DNA of 64,000 bases from an uncultured Pantoea sp. (lineage in GTDB: Bacteria; Pseudomonadota; Gammaproteobacteria; Enterobacterales; Enterobacteriaceae), in NCBI GenBank assembly GCA_913775175.1, contig CAJYKU010000031.1:19636-83635 (forward strand). The letters run 5' to 3'. Position numbers and translations under genes: made by a program. A model generated the notes under the pieces. The model searched no databases, had not been told where the DNA came from, and saw only the letters and a program-made list of their open reading frames with translations. Numbering within the stretch: position 1 is the first letter of the stretch; every line of letters starts with the position of its first letter. Of this stretch, positions 11,431-21,234 are shown in pieces.

Positions 11431-12399
11431 TCAACGGACTGAGCTATTAACAAAATCTGCATGATATTCAGCCAGCGTCTTTCCAGTAAATCGCGGAGAC
11501 AGCCATTCGAAAAGCGCTTCTAAATCCTCATAAAGCCGCTCTATATCACTTTCGTTTTTAAATGTAGGGCTGCCATCAGGCATAAACTCAGAACTATGTA
11601 GCATAAATTCAGCATAGTTTTGACCTTCAGCCAGTGAGCGTTCTACAACACGTTGCATATCTGCAAGATTACCGCCTGAAGGCCGCAGCCAGTGAACGGC
11701 AGGACTTTTCTGTTTGCCTCGCAGACGATATATGTTCTGTTTGATCTTATTCATAAAAGGCGAATATTTATAATGAATACTCATGGGGATCTCCAGCAGT
11801 GTCGAGTCGCCACTGCGTGAGATATCCTGCGGATCAATGAAATAAGGTTTATGCGGGAAATGGGTGTAGTTGGTGCCACCCTTACCCTGAGGCGCGCCAC
11901 GGGTATAGGACCAGTTAACGCGAGGCGTAACAGAACAATCAACACGATAGCCTAGCTCAGTCAGAATCGCTGCATAACGTTCATCAAAAGCCCAGCGTCC
12001 GGCACGGTGACTAAGCATTTTTGTCTGAAATTTTTCCTCAAGCAGATCGGTCATATAACGCACTTTTTCGCGCAATACTGTGTCAGGATACTCAATCAGG
12101 AATGGCTGCCAGCGCCAGTCATCATCTGTCAGTGTGCGCTCAGGTGGGCTGTTCCATGCATGCAGATGCATTCCTATCTCACCCTGATTACGAGCAATCA
12201 CATCGTTGCCGAACTCAACAAATGCGGGATCGCTGGCCATTTCATAATTTGTCAGCCATGTAGGTTTGAACCCATAGCGCTCGCATAGCGCCTGAAAACG
12301 CGGCAAAAAACGGGAGTTTTCAGTGGTAATACTACGATGATTGCGCCAAAGGTTATCGCCTTCAGTATCAATGGTAATCAGAAATGCGTGCCGGGTCAT
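11431..12399 (-). CDS. Polysaccharide deacetylase-like protein in LPS core cluster
   Basis: NodB-homology carbohydrate esterase-like protein. The N-terminus FLITIDTEGD replaces the usual TFDDG motif. EIGMHLHAW carries the metal-ligand histidines, LSHRAGRWAF gives the RxGxW motif, and FMLHSSEFMPDGS supplies the late His motif. I start it at the ATG at 12399 (MTRHAFLITID) rather than the upstream TTG. No signal peptide is seen, so it should act in the cytoplasm, probably on a lipid- or core-linked hexosamine. Klebsiella WabN deacetylates core GlcNAc placed by WabH, so the divergent GT4 next door is a plausible partner. The exact substrate is unknown. Confidence 0.75.
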   Translation of the reverse strand: MTRHAFLITIDTEGDNLWRNHRSITTENSRFLPRFQALCERYGFKPTWLTNYEMASDPAFVEFGNDVIARNQGEIGMHLHAWNSPPERTLTDDDWRWQPFLIEYPDTVLREKVRYMTDLLEEKFQTKMLSHRAGRWAFDERYAAILTELGYRVDCSVTPRVNWSYTRGAPQGKGGTNYTHFPHKPYFIDPQDISRSGDSTLLEIPMSIHYKYSPFMNKIKQNIYRLRGKQKSPAVHWLRPSGGNLADMQRVVERSLAEGQNYAEFMLHSSEFMPDGSPTFKNESDIERLYEDLEALFEWLSPRFTGKTLAEYHADFVNSSVR

Positions 12400-12565
12400 A
12401 AGGACTGCCTGAGGCAAGTAAAACGATAATGTTACGCTGCGCTCTGGCAGGACGCAAAGTAAATTGAGAATGCGTTGAGCCAGGAAAATTCTGGCAAAGG
12501 ATGGCTATGTTAGCAGAAGCCTGCGTTATTATGCTGTTGTTGATTCATCTATTTGTGCAGACGGG

Positions 12566-13675
12566 ATGCCAATGTTAGCGAAACGTATATTAATGATTAT
12601 CGATGGCCTGCCGGGCGGTGGCGCAGAAAAAGTGGTGCTGACACTTATCGCCGGTCTGCTGGCACAAGGACATCGTGTTTCACTGTTTTCGTTACGTAAG
12701 GTATGTGACTATCCATTGCCACCCGGTGTTCATTATCAGGTCATTGCTGATAATAACCGGAAACCCTGGCGTAAACTGACAGAACTCAGCCGCCGCGCTC
12801 GCTTACTGGATAGCGCGATAAAGCAGGCAGAAGCAGCAGATAGTGATTTTGATCTGGTTGTCTCTCATCTGCATAAGACCGATCGTATTGTACGGCGTTG
12901 TCACTCATTAACTGCGGCAAAAACCTGGTTCTGTCTGCATGGCATGTTTTCAGCCTCTTACCTGGGTCATCGCAGCGGGTTATCACGGTGGCTGAAAAAG
13001 CGGAAAATCCAGCAGGTCTATCAAAAGCGTAATATTATCGCTGTTTCGCCAGCAGTACTGGATGATCTGAAAACGGCTTTCGCGGTGACACCGGCGCAGG
13101 AGACGGTAATTGGTAATCCATTTGATATGGCAAGCATCCGACAGCAGGCCGCCGAGCATGTCGACGTTCCTGATTCCGGCTTTTTGATCCATGTTGGACG
13201 TTTTCATGAAACTAAACGCCACGATCGTCTGCTGACCGCCTATGCATTAAGTAATATTAGTATACCGCTGGTGCTGCTTGGTCAGGGCTCACCAACCCGT
13301 ACAGCAGAATTACAGGCAATGGCAAAAGAACTCGGGATTAAAGACCGCGTTATATTTCAGGGGTTTACTCATAATCCTTACGCCTGGATTAGCCGTGCGT
13401 CACTGCTTGTGGTGAGTTCTGATAGTGAAGGGTTTGGGAATGTGCTGGTTGAAGCGCTGCTGTGTGGCACGCCAGTGGTAAGTACTCGCTGCCCGGGTGG
13501 ACCAGAGTGGCTGCTTCAGGGGGAGCTTGCACGAGGGCTGGCTGATATGACACCAGAATCGCTGGCTGAAACTATGTACAACATATGGCACTCTCCGCCA
13601 GCATTTAATGTGGCTGATTTTTCCCGGTTTGATACAGCAGCTATCTGTCAGCGCTATTTGTCTCTGATTAAATAA
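12566..13675 (+). CDS. GT4 glycosyltransferase, LPS core/surface polysaccharide
   Basis: Retaining GT-B glycosyltransferase of 369 residues. ILMIIDGLPGGGAEKVVLTL is the glycine-rich N-terminal motif. LIHVGRFHETKRHDRLL and SSDSEGFGNVLVEALLCGTPVV form the C-terminal sugar-nucleotide site with the EX7E pair. Two starts are possible (12566 and 12572); the GGG of ACGGG is better spaced for the second. It diverges from the deacetylase gene and converges on tdh, and is transcribed alone. A WabH-like GlcNAc transferase role is a guess based on the neighbouring deacetylase. Confidence 0.75.
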   Translation: MPMLAKRILMIIDGLPGGGAEKVVLTLIAGLLAQGHRVSLFSLRKVCDYPLPPGVHYQVIADNNRKPWRKLTELSRRARLLDSAIKQAEAADSDFDLVVSHLHKTDRIVRRCHSLTAAKTWFCLHGMFSASYLGHRSGLSRWLKKRKIQQVYQKRNIIAVSPAVLDDLKTAFAVTPAQETVIGNPFDMASIRQQAAEHVDVPDSGFLIHVGRFHETKRHDRLLTAYALSNISIPLVLLGQGSPTRTAELQAMAKELGIKDRVIFQGFTHNPYAWISRASLLVVSSDSEGFGNVLVEALLCGTPVVSTRCPGGPEWLLQGELARGLADMTPESLAETMYNIWHSPPAFNVADFSRFDTAAICQRYLSLIK

Positions 13676-13703
13676 AGCCGGGGATGAAGATTTCTCCGGC
13701 TTT
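13674..13703. terminator. Bidirectional terminator between GT4 gene and tdh
   Basis: The arms AAAGCCGG and CCGGCTTT form an inverted repeat whose outer A/T ends provide a short U-run on each strand. It lies directly between the convergent stop codons at 13675 and 13710. Confidence 0.75.
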
Positions 13704-13709
13704 CACTGC

Positions 13710-14738
13710 TCAATCCCAGCTCAGCACCACTTTACCAGACCGTCCGGAGCGCATCTCATCAAATCCCTGTTGAAACGCATCAATATGATAACGATGCGTG
13801 ATCACCGGGGTAAGATCGAGCCCGGACTGGATCAATGCTGCCATTTTGTACCAGGTTTCAAACATTTCCCGGCCATAAATGCCTTTTATAAATAATCCCT
13901 TAAAAATGACCTGGTTCCAGTCAATTGACATATTACCAGGTGGAATGCCCAGCAGCGCAATACGTCCGCCATGATTCATTGCATCCAGCATGGTATGGAA
14001 TGCAGCGGGTGCTCCCGACATCTCCAGTCCGACATCAAACCCCTCGGTCATCCCCAGCTCATGCATGACATCGCGCAGCTTTTCCTGTGCGACATTTACC
14101 GCGCGCGTAACGCCTATCGTTCGCGCCAGGTCAAGGCGATACTCATTTACATCAGTGATCACAACATGGCGTGCACCCACATGTTTGCATACTGCGGCAG
14201 CCATAATGCCAATCGGACCGGCACCACAGATCAACACATCTTCGCCAACCAGATCAAAAGAGAGGGCGGTGTGCACCGCATTGCCAAATGGATCAAAAAT
14301 GGCCGCCAGCTCATCAGAGATATTATCGGGAATTTTAAAGGCGTTGTAAGCCGGGATAACCAGATATTCGGCAAAACATCCCTGGCGATTGACCCCAACC
14401 CCGACAGTATTGCGGCACAGATGAGTCCGGCCGGCACGGCAGTTCCGGCAGTGGCCACAGGTGATATGCCCCTCACCAGAGACCCGGTCTCCCGGTGAAA
14501 ATCCTTTCACCTCCTGACCCATACCCACGACCTCGCCAACATATTCATGCCCGGTGATCATGGGTACCGGAATCGTTTTGCGTGACCACTCATCCCAGTT
14601 GTAAATATGGATATCCGTGCCACAGATCGCCGTTTTGCGGATTTTAATTAGCAGATCGTTATGGCCGGGTTCCGGGATCGGCGCATCCTTTATCATCCAG
14701 ATACCTTCTTCGGCTTTTAACTTGGCAAGCGCTTTCAT
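13710..14738 (-). CDS. tdh: L-threonine 3-dehydrogenase
   Basis: Zinc-dependent medium-chain dehydrogenase that oxidizes threonine to 2-amino-3-ketobutyrate with NAD. The catalytic zinc ligands are in [15 protein letters not shown] and GHEYVGEV. The structural zinc motif is [15 protein letters not shown]. The Rossmann motif is [14 protein letters not shown]. It has 342 residues, as expected. Its ATG shares one base with the kbl stop (TGATG), showing the usual kbl-tdh coupling. Confidence 0.98.
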   Translation of the reverse strand: MKALAKLKAEEGIWMIKDAPIPEPGHNDLLIKIRKTAICGTDIHIYNWDEWSRKTIPVPMITGHEYVGEVVGMGQEVKGFSPGDRVSGEGHITCGHCRNCRAGRTHLCRNTVGVGVNRQGCFAEYLVIPAYNAFKIPDNISDELAAIFDPFGNAVHTALSFDLVGEDVLICGAGPIGIMAAAVCKHVGARHVVITDVNEYRLDLARTIGVTRAVNVAQEKLRDVMHELGMTEGFDVGLEMSGAPAAFHTMLDAMNHGGRIALLGIPPGNMSIDWNQVIFKGLFIKGIYGREMFETWYKMAALIQSGLDLTPVITHRYHIDAFQQGFDEMRSGRSGKVVLSWD

Positions 14739-15946
14739 CAGTTTGCCTCCGTGCTGATAACACCCAGCTGCTGACCCACCCGTATAAAGGCGGCGATTGC
14801 CTGTTCCAGCTGCGCCTGGGTATGAGCGGCAGATATCTGCGTACGAATACGCGCCTGCCCCTGCGGCACGACCGGATAAAAAAAGCCGGTAACGTAAATC
14901 CCCTCTTGCTGCAGCAGCGCAGCAAACTGCTGGGCCACTTTTGCTTCGCCCAGCATCACCGGAATAATTGCGTGATCGGCTCCGGCGAGCGTAAAGCCAG
15001 CGGCACTCATTTTTTCCCGGAAAAACCGGGCATTATCCCAAAGCCGCTGGCGCAGGCCGCTGCCTTCGTTGAGCAGATCCAGCACCTGGAGCGAAGCTGC
15101 AACAATCGCAGGGGCCAGCGAGTTAGAAAAAAGATAAGGGCGCGCGCGCTGCCGCAGCCATTCGACGACCTCTTTTCTGGCGGCAACATAGCCACCAGAG
15201 GCTCCGCCCAGTGCTTTGCCGAGTGTGCCGGTCAGAATATCGACACGCTGCATAACGTTACAATATTCATGTGTGCCGCGCCCGGTAGCACCGACAAAGC
15301 CCACAGCATGAGAATCATCGACCATTACCAGCGCATTAAACTCATCAGCCAGATCACAAATTCCCTGCAAATCAGCGATCACACCATCCATAGAGAAGAC
15401 GCCGTCAGTGGCAATCAGAATATGACGCGCCTTGTTGTCGCGCGCCTCCTGCAGACGAGCACGCAGCTCCTGCATGTTGTTATTGGCATAACGATAGCGT
15501 CGGGCTTTGCACAACCTGATCCCATCAATAATAGAGGCGTGATTGAGTGCATCAGAAATAATGGCATCTTCCGGGCCAAGCAGTGCTTCAAACAGGCCGC
15601 CATTGGCGTCAAAGCAGGAGGAGAAGAGAACAGCATCTTCCATACCGAGGAAGTCGGCCAGTTTCTGCTCCAGTTGCTGGTGGATATCCTGCGTACCACA
15701 GATAAAACGCACCGAAGCCATGCCAAAGCCGTGTGAATCCATGCCCTGTTTTGCCGCCTGGATCAGTGCCGGATGATTAGCCAGCCCAAGATAGTTATTA
15801 GCGCAAAAGTTGATGACAGGTGCACTGCTGGCAACATTGATTTCAGCCTGCTGAGCTGACGTAATACTGCGTTCCTGTTTGAACAATCCGTCCTGACGTG
15901 TTGTCTCAAGCTGCTGACGGATTTGCGAGTAAAACTGACCGGACAT
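14738..15946 (-). CDS. kbl: 2-amino-3-ketobutyrate CoA ligase
   Basis: PLP-dependent alpha-oxoamine synthase that cleaves 2-amino-3-ketobutyrate with CoA to glycine and acetyl-CoA, completing threonine degradation started by Tdh. The PLP-lysine motif is [15 protein letters not shown], and [17 protein letters not shown] precedes it. It has 402 residues, slightly longer than the 398 of E. coli. It is first gene of the kbl-tdh operon, divergent from hldD across a 230-bp gap. Confidence 0.98.
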   Translation of the reverse strand: MSGQFYSQIRQQLETTRQDGLFKQERSITSAQQAEINVASSAPVINFCANNYLGLANHPALIQAAKQGMDSHGFGMASVRFICGTQDIHQQLEQKLADFLGMEDAVLFSSCFDANGGLFEALLGPEDAIISDALNHASIIDGIRLCKARRYRYANNNMQELRARLQEARDNKARHILIATDGVFSMDGVIADLQGICDLADEFNALVMVDDSHAVGFVGATGRGTHEYCNVMQRVDILTGTLGKALGGASGGYVAARKEVVEWLRQRARPYLFSNSLAPAIVAASLQVLDLLNEGSGLRQRLWDNARFFREKMSAAGFTLAGADHAIIPVMLGEAKVAQQFAALLQQEGIYVTGFFYPVVPQGQARIRTQISAAHTQAQLEQAIAAFIRVGQQLGVISTEAN

Positions 15947-16109
15947 GATTCTGCTCCTCAGATCGCCAACTATCAGAGCATCTTACTGAGCAAATGGCAG
16001 AGCGACGACATTTCAGCCAGTTAAATATTCGTTTTGTAGCATAGTTCACGTAGCGGTCAGAGTTTATGCAACGTGCTTAACGCATCTGGCTGTCTGTATG
16101 AGGCTGAAA

Positions 16110-16118
16110 TGTTATGAT
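16110..16118 (+). promoter_or_regulatory. Possible extended -10 promoter for hldD
   Basis: TG-T-TATGAT at 16110-16118, about 60 bases before the hldD ATG, fits an extended -10 element. No strong -35 box was found. In E. coli this promoter region also responds to heat shock; no clear sigma-32 site is visible here. Confidence 0.4.
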
Positions 16119-16176
16119 GACAGGTATACATGCGTGAAATCTCTTGTTTCACCCTAACTGATTAAAGGCAAAGCAT

Positions 16177-17109
16177 ATGATTATCGTTACCGGTGGCGCT
16201 GGCATGATTGGCAGCAATATTGTAAAGGCGCTTAACGATCGCGGTCATAGTGACATTCTGGTGGTAGATAACCTGAAAGATGGCACCAAGTTCGTCAATC
16301 TGGCAGATTTAGATATTGCAGATTACATGGATAAAGAGGAATTTCTCTCTTACATCATGTCGGGTGAGGATCTTGGCCCGATTGAAGCTGTTTTCCATGA
16401 AGGTGCCTGTTCAGCCACCACTGAGTGGGATGGCAAGTATATGATGGATAACAACTATCAATACTCAAAAGATCTGCTGCATTTTTGCCTCGAGCGCGAA
16501 ATCCCGTTTCTTTATGCCTCTTCAGCAGCCACCTATGGCGGTCGCAACGAAAATTTCATTGAAGAGCGACAATATGAAGAGCCGCTGAATGTGTATGGCT
16601 ATTCAAAAATGTTGTTTGACCACTATGTGCGTCAGATTCTGCCTGAAGCGGAGTCACCGGTATGCGGCTTCCGCTACTTTAACGTTTATGGCCCGCGTGA
16701 AGGACATAAAGGCAGCATGGCCAGCGTAGCGTTTCATCTGAATACTCAAATCAGCAATGGTGAGAATCCAAAACTGTTTGAAGGTAGCGATAGCTTCCGC
16801 CGTGACTTTATTCACGTAGATGATGTCGTGGCGGTGAACCTGTGGTGCTGGGAAAATGGTGTATCGGGTATCTATAACTGCGGCACCGGCCGGGCCGAGT
16901 CATTCCAGGAAGTCGCGGATGCGGTGCTGAAGTTTCATCAGAAAGGTCAGATTGAGTACATCCCATTCCCGGATAAGCTCAAAGGACGCTATCAGGCATT
17001 TACCCAGGCGGATCTCACTAAACTGCGTGAAGCTGGTTTTGATAAGCCGTTCAAAACTGTTGCACAGGGCGTAGGTGAGTACATGGCCTGGCTGAATCGT
17101 AACGCTTAA
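16177..17109 (+). CDS. hldD: ADP-L-glycero-D-manno-heptose 6-epimerase
   Basis: Epimerizes ADP-D,D-heptose to ADP-L,D-heptose, the donor for WaaC and WaaF. Short-chain dehydrogenase fold with [15 protein letters not shown] at the N-terminus (NADP site), the SSAATYGG segment and the catalytic YxxxK in YGYSKMLFD. The 310 residues match E. coli. It starts the hldD-waaF-waaC operon. The ATG follows AAAGGCAAAG. Confidence 0.98.
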   Translation: MIIVTGGAGMIGSNIVKALNDRGHSDILVVDNLKDGTKFVNLADLDIADYMDKEEFLSYIMSGEDLGPIEAVFHEGACSATTEWDGKYMMDNNYQYSKDLLHFCLEREIPFLYASSAATYGGRNENFIEERQYEEPLNVYGYSKMLFDHYVRQILPEAESPVCGFRYFNVYGPREGHKGSMASVAFHLNTQISNGENPKLFEGSDSFRRDFIHVDDVVAVNLWCWENGVSGIYNCGTGRAESFQEVADAVLKFHQKGQIEYIPFPDKLKGRYQAFTQADLTKLREAGFDKPFKTVAQGVGEYMAWLNRNA

Positions 17110-17126
17110 GGATACCCGCATCAGCG

Positions 17127-18170
17127 ATGAAAATTCTGGTTATTGGCCCGTCCTGGGTCGGCGATATGATGATGTCGCAAAGTCTCTATCGCACCCTTAA
17201 AGCGGCGCATCCTGATGCAGTCATTGATGTTATGGCACCTGCCTGGTGCCGGCCACTACTGTCACGTATGCCAGAGGTCAACCAGGCGCTGGCGATGCCA
17301 CTGGGGCACGGCGCGCTGGCGCTGGGCGAGCGCCGCCGGCTTGGCAGGGCACTTCGTAACAATGGTTACGATCGCGCTTATGTGTTACCCAATTCATTTA
17401 AATCAGCGCTGGTACCGTTTTTTGCTGGCATCAAACGGCGTACAGGCTGGCGCGGTGAGATGCGTTATGGCGTGCTGAATGACGCCCGCGTACTGAATAA
17501 GGCGGCTTTTCCGCTGATGGTCGAGCGTTATGTGGCGCTGGCTTATGATACACCGCCCGCTTCGGCCCGGCAGTTGCCGCAGCCGCTGTTGTGGCCTCAG
17601 CTGCGCGTTGACGAGGAAGAAAAGCATCAGACCGCAGCTCTGTTTGGTCTTTCTGCTGACCGTCCTGTTATTGGTTTCTGTCCAGGCGCGGAGTTTGGGC
17701 CGGCAAAACGCTGGCCGCACTACCACTATGCCGCACTGGCAGAGCAGCTGATTAACGAAGGTTATCAGGTGGTGTTATTTGGCTCTGCCAAAGATCGCGA
17801 AACCGGCGAAACCATTTTACAGGCGCTGCCAGAATCCCTGCGTGTGTATGGAAAAAATCTGGCGGGTGACACGCAGCTTGAACAGGCGGTGATCCTGATA
17901 GCGCACTGCCGCGCGGTGGTCAGCAATGATTCTGGTTTGATGCATATCGCTGCTGCCCTTAACCGGCCACTGGTTGCCCTCTATGGTCCCAGCAGTCCCG
18001 ACTTCACGCCACCGCTCTCGCATCAGGCACGCATCATACGTCTGATTAGCGGCTATCATAAAGTGCGTAAAGGTGAGGCCGCAGAGGGATATCATCAAAG
18101 TCTTATCGATATTGAGCCTGCACGCGTGCATCAGGAGCTAAGCATGCTGTTACAGTCAGTGCAGGAGTAA
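17127..18170 (+). CDS. waaF: LPS heptosyltransferase II
   Basis: GT9 enzyme adding the second heptose to heptose I. The start MKILVIGPSWVGDMMMSQSL is the WaaF signature. FCPGAEFGPAKRWPHYHYA and VVSNDSGLMHIAAAL with LYGPSSPDFTPP form the ADP-heptose binding domain. It has 347 residues. Seventeen bases separate it from hldD and two from waaC. Confidence 0.97.
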   Translation: MKILVIGPSWVGDMMMSQSLYRTLKAAHPDAVIDVMAPAWCRPLLSRMPEVNQALAMPLGHGALALGERRRLGRALRNNGYDRAYVLPNSFKSALVPFFAGIKRRTGWRGEMRYGVLNDARVLNKAAFPLMVERYVALAYDTPPASARQLPQPLLWPQLRVDEEEKHQTAALFGLSADRPVIGFCPGAEFGPAKRWPHYHYAALAEQLINEGYQVVLFGSAKDRETGETILQALPESLRVYGKNLAGDTQLEQAVILIAHCRAVVSNDSGLMHIAAALNRPLVALYGPSSPDFTPPLSHQARIIRLISGYHKVRKGEAAEGYHQSLIDIEPARVHQELSMLLQSVQE

Positions 18171-18172
18171 TT

Positions 18173-19138
18173 ATGCACGTTTTAATTGTTAAAACCTCAT
18201 CCATGGGGGATGTACTTCATACGTTGCCCGCCCTGACCGATGCAATGCAGGCACTGCCGGATATACGCTTTGACTGGGTAGTAGAGGAAAACTTCACGCA
18301 GATCCCTGGCTGGCATCCGGCAGTAGACAGGGTGCTGCCAGTCGCTATTCGTCGCTGGCGCAAGCACTGGTTTGGTAGTCAGCAACGTGAGGAGCGCGTT
18401 GCATTCAAGCGCGAACTGCAGTCACGTCAGTATGATCTGATCATTGATGCGCAGGGTCTGATTAAAAGTGCTGCACTGGTTACGCGTCTGGCACGAGGCA
18501 CCAAACATGGCCTGGATAGCCGCAGTGCACGTGAGCCATTTGCCAGCTGGTGGTACGATCAGCGGCATGAGGTTAGTAAACAGCAGCATGCCGTTGAACG
18601 GACACGCGAGCTGTTTGCCAAAAGTCTCGGCTATGAGAAACCCACTACTCAGGGTGATTACGCCATTGCAGCGCACTTTCTGACAACGCTGCAGGAAAAG
18701 CAGAGTCAGCCTTATCTGGTGTTTTTACATGCCACAACCCGGGATAATAAACACTGGCCAGAAACACACTGGCGTGAGCTGATCTCTTTGCTGCAACCAT
18801 CAGGTCTGGAGCTCCGATTGCCATGGGGTGCTGAGCATGAGCATCAGCGCGCACAGCGCCTGGCTGAAGGCTTCTCCCATGTAACTGTTTTACCGAGGCT
18901 CTCGCTGGAGCAGGTGGCACAGCAGCTGGCTGGCGCGTGCGCCGTGGTATCAGTAGATACCGGCCTCAGCCATCTGACGGCGGCACTGGATCGGCCTAAT
19001 ATCACGCTATTCGGCCCTACCGATCCGGGACTTATCGGCGGTTATGGCAAAAATCAGAATGAGCTGATTAGTCAGGATGGTACCATGCAAACTATCACTG
19101 CCTCTCAGGTTGAGGAAAAGTTGCAGGAGATATTTTAA
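18173..19138 (+). CDS. waaC: LPS heptosyltransferase I
   Basis: GT9 enzyme adding the first heptose to Kdo2-lipid A. MHVLIVKTSSMGDVLHTLPAL is the WaaC signature, and VVSVDTGLSHLTAALD with LFGPTDPGLIGGYG completes the donor site. The 321 residues are typical. The stop TAA is followed immediately by the ATG of the next gene with no spacer, so that AT-rich gene is read as part of the same operon. Confidence 0.97.
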   Translation: MHVLIVKTSSMGDVLHTLPALTDAMQALPDIRFDWVVEENFTQIPGWHPAVDRVLPVAIRRWRKHWFGSQQREERVAFKRELQSRQYDLIIDAQGLIKSAALVTRLARGTKHGLDSRSAREPFASWWYDQRHEVSKQQHAVERTRELFAKSLGYEKPTTQGDYAIAAHFLTTLQEKQSQPYLVFLHATTRDNKHWPETHWRELISLLQPSGLELRLPWGAEHEHQRAQRLAEGFSHVTVLPRLSLEQVAQQLAGACAVVSVDTGLSHLTAALDRPNITLFGPTDPGLIGGYGKNQNELISQDGTMQTITASQVEEKLQEIF

Positions 19139-20047
19139 ATGCGGGCCTTATTCAAACAGCTTTATCGTTATACACATTGCAGAGCGCTCAGGCATAACGA
19201 GAACTTTTGGCCGCACCTTGCTATAAAACGTGCCCCTGAGGGGCACGTTGAAAGATTTGTATGGAAAAGAAAAAAAATCAATATAAAGCCATTAAGTGTA
19301 TCCTCATCTAACGCAGGTTGCGATTTCACAATTGTAGCGACGGGACCATCCATAAAAGAGTTAGATTTTTCTGGATTGCAGAAAACAGTGTTTATAGGCG
19401 TTAATGGTGCCTACGTATTAAGTGATGTAGTAAAGTTTAGCTATTACATTATAGTAGACAGAGATTTTATAAAAGAAAGGGTAGATATTGTTGAGAAAAT
19501 CATAAGCGATAGAGAGTTAGAGCTTTTTATAACAGCTCATTGCTTAAATGATGTACTTAACAGGTTGGGGATGCATAATCTCTTGTGCAAAATATCTATA
19601 ATTGAAGACGTCAGCTATAGGATTTATGAGGAAAAGGTTTCTCCCGAACACTACGCGACTGTATATGGCCAGCAGAAAGAGTTAACAATATACGCATCAG
19701 AATATCAGTCTGGTTTTTCGTGGGATATCAGAAAAGGAATTTTTGATGCAGGAACTGTAGCCTACTGGGCTCTACAGATATCAGTATTTCTTGGAGCTAA
19801 AAGAATATTTTTAGCTGGCGTGGATATGAATAATTTTTCTGCGCCCAGGTTTTATGAAAACAATGAAAATAAGCAGCCAAGCTTTTTAGAGGAGAATTTT
19901 TCAAAACTAATAGAGCCTGCTTTTTATAATGCAAGCAAGGATCTCGAAAAAAAAGGTGTAAAAGTTTATAACCTGTCTCTTAATAGTGGGTTGAGCGAAA
20001 CTATTTTTGAAAAGGCAACTCCAGATGAAATTTTTAAGAAAGGCTGA
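19139..20047 (+). CDS. Unknown AT-rich LPS-locus protein with GPS motif (DUF115/GT42-like)
   Basis: I do not recognise this 302-residue protein with certainty. After a basic N-terminus (likely cytoplasmic, no signal peptide) it shows FTIVATGPSIKELDFSGLQ followed by a Rossmann-like VFIGVNGAYVL. This resembles the GxGPSL start of DUF115/MptE-like proteins and of GT42 sialyltransferases. Near residues 220-250, FDAGTVAYWALQISVFLGAK and IFLAGVDMN form a second conserved-looking patch. The DNA is visibly richer in A and T than waaC, with codons such as ATA and AGA common, suggesting horizontal acquisition. Its position between waaC and waaL suggests modification of the LPS core or of an O-chain acceptor. 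Confidence 0.6.
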   Translation: MRALFKQLYRYTHCRALRHNENFWPHLAIKRAPEGHVERFVWKRKKINIKPLSVSSSNAGCDFTIVATGPSIKELDFSGLQKTVFIGVNGAYVLSDVVKFSYYIIVDRDFIKERVDIVEKIISDRELELFITAHCLNDVLNRLGMHNLLCKISIIEDVSYRIYEEKVSPEHYATVYGQQKELTIYASEYQSGFSWDIRKGIFDAGTVAYWALQISVFLGAKRIFLAGVDMNNFSAPRFYENNENKQPSFLEENFSKLIEPAFYNASKDLEKKGVKVYNLSLNSGLSETIFEKATPDEIFKKG

Positions 20048-21188
20048 TACCTGGAAAGAAATATCTTCCATAAGCTTTATGCTTTTTCTGTTCCTGCTTG
20101 TTATTTTTACCGGCATAGGAAAAGCAAAAGTTTTTTTTTACGTCGCTGTAATTACTATGATAGTGTTTGCTGTTATTAATAAAGGCAAAATTATCAATGC
20201 ATCATTTATTGTTACACCCACGTTTCTTATAATAACCGCATTTCTCTTATATTATAGTATTACCAATCTGTGGTCTGATGAACCCTTAAATATCTTTTCC
20301 ACTATCAAGCATTCATTCTATTTGCTTTTTTTTATCTATATGGTTGATTACTGTATAGCAAGATACGGCAGGATAAAAGTACACAGCGCGATATTTTTGG
20401 GTTGCTTTGTATTACTGTCACTAACTCTATATCTGGTAGATAAACAAAATATCTTTGTTTACCGATTAGGAGGGGGGTTCTTTGCCGCACCATCAAATGT
20501 TATTGATTTGGGTGGTTATTTTGCAATCGGGATATTTAGCGGGCTTATAATCGCGCGCGAGTCAGGACGATACTGGATTTATCTTCCCTGTGCATTACTG
20601 TTTATTGGGTTAATGTTAACGCAAAGCCGTGGTCCTTTATTATCGCTGATTATTGCGCTGGCTCTGGCACTGGCCAATTACCGCAATTTTCAACTAAAAA
20701 AGATTATGTATGCTCTGATAGCTTTGCTGGCAATTGGTATTTTCTTTATGCTGACAAGCTATGGTAACGAGTTTGCGGCTCGTTTGCTCTCCTCTTACAA
20801 CCAAAGCTTCATTCGTTTTGGTATCTGGGAGCATGCTATAAAAGAAACGATGATCAAGCCCTTCTTCGGCTGGGGATTCGAGCAGGAAATAAAATTTATT
20901 AATAGTATTGGCGATCCTGTGACGACCACGCATAGCCTTTATGTTGGATCATTTTTGAAAGGCGGGGCGGTAGGTATCTGTTTTCTGGCTGCGCTTATTG
21001 TAAGTGCGCTTATACACGCCTATAGAAAATTTAAATCTGGTCTGGGCCTTGAAAGCGCAGTCTGGATTTTTTCATTGCTGTTTTATACTACCCAGGGCAT
21101 GTTTGTTGTTGGCGGACCAGCAGAAATGTGGGTTCTTTTCTGGCTGCCATTGGCGCTGGTTGTCTCCAGATCTAAAACGGCTATTTAA
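20025..21188 (+). CDS. waaL: O-antigen ligase family protein (WaaL-type)
   Basis: Integral membrane protein of about 387 residues with 10-12 hydrophobic segments, the Wzy_C/WaaL architecture. Family landmarks are LTQSRGPLLSL in the middle and THSLYVGSFLKGG in the late periplasmic loop, where the catalytic His of ligases resides. It should transfer undecaprenyl-linked O-chain to the lipid A-core at the periplasmic face. I choose the ATG at 20025 (MKFLRKADTW), preceded by AAAGG, over an upstream TTG; it overlaps the previous gene by 23 bases. The first half is AT-rich like its upstream neighbour. A Wzy polymerase cannot be excluded, but the position after waaC favours a ligase. Confidence 0.8.
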   Translation: MKFLRKADTWKEISSISFMLFLFLLVIFTGIGKAKVFFYVAVITMIVFAVINKGKIINASFIVTPTFLIITAFLLYYSITNLWSDEPLNIFSTIKHSFYLLFFIYMVDYCIARYGRIKVHSAIFLGCFVLLSLTLYLVDKQNIFVYRLGGGFFAAPSNVIDLGGYFAIGIFSGLIIARESGRYWIYLPCALLFIGLMLTQSRGPLLSLIIALALALANYRNFQLKKIMYALIALLAIGIFFMLTSYGNEFAARLLSSYNQSFIRFGIWEHAIKETMIKPFFGWGFEQEIKFINSIGDPVTTTHSLYVGSFLKGGAVGICFLAALIVSALIHAYRKFKSGLGLESAVWIFSLLFYTTQGMFVVGGPAEMWVLFWLPLALVVSRSKTAI

Positions 21189-21193
21189 GACCA

Positions 21194-21222
21194 TAGCGAC
21201 CACATAACCTCTGTGGTCGCTA
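21194..21222. terminator. Bidirectional hairpin between waaL and GT9 gene
   Basis: TAGCGACCAC and GTGGTCGCTA flank a nine-base loop between two convergent genes. A T-rich stretch (CTCTTTTTC) follows on the plus strand. Confidence 0.75.
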
Positions 21223-21234
21223 ATCTCTTTTTCA

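Noticed and set aside
14822..15736. A 304-codon antisense open frame opposite kbl
   Set aside because: It is a shadow of kbl in GC-rich DNA; no motif, promoter or ribosome site supports it.
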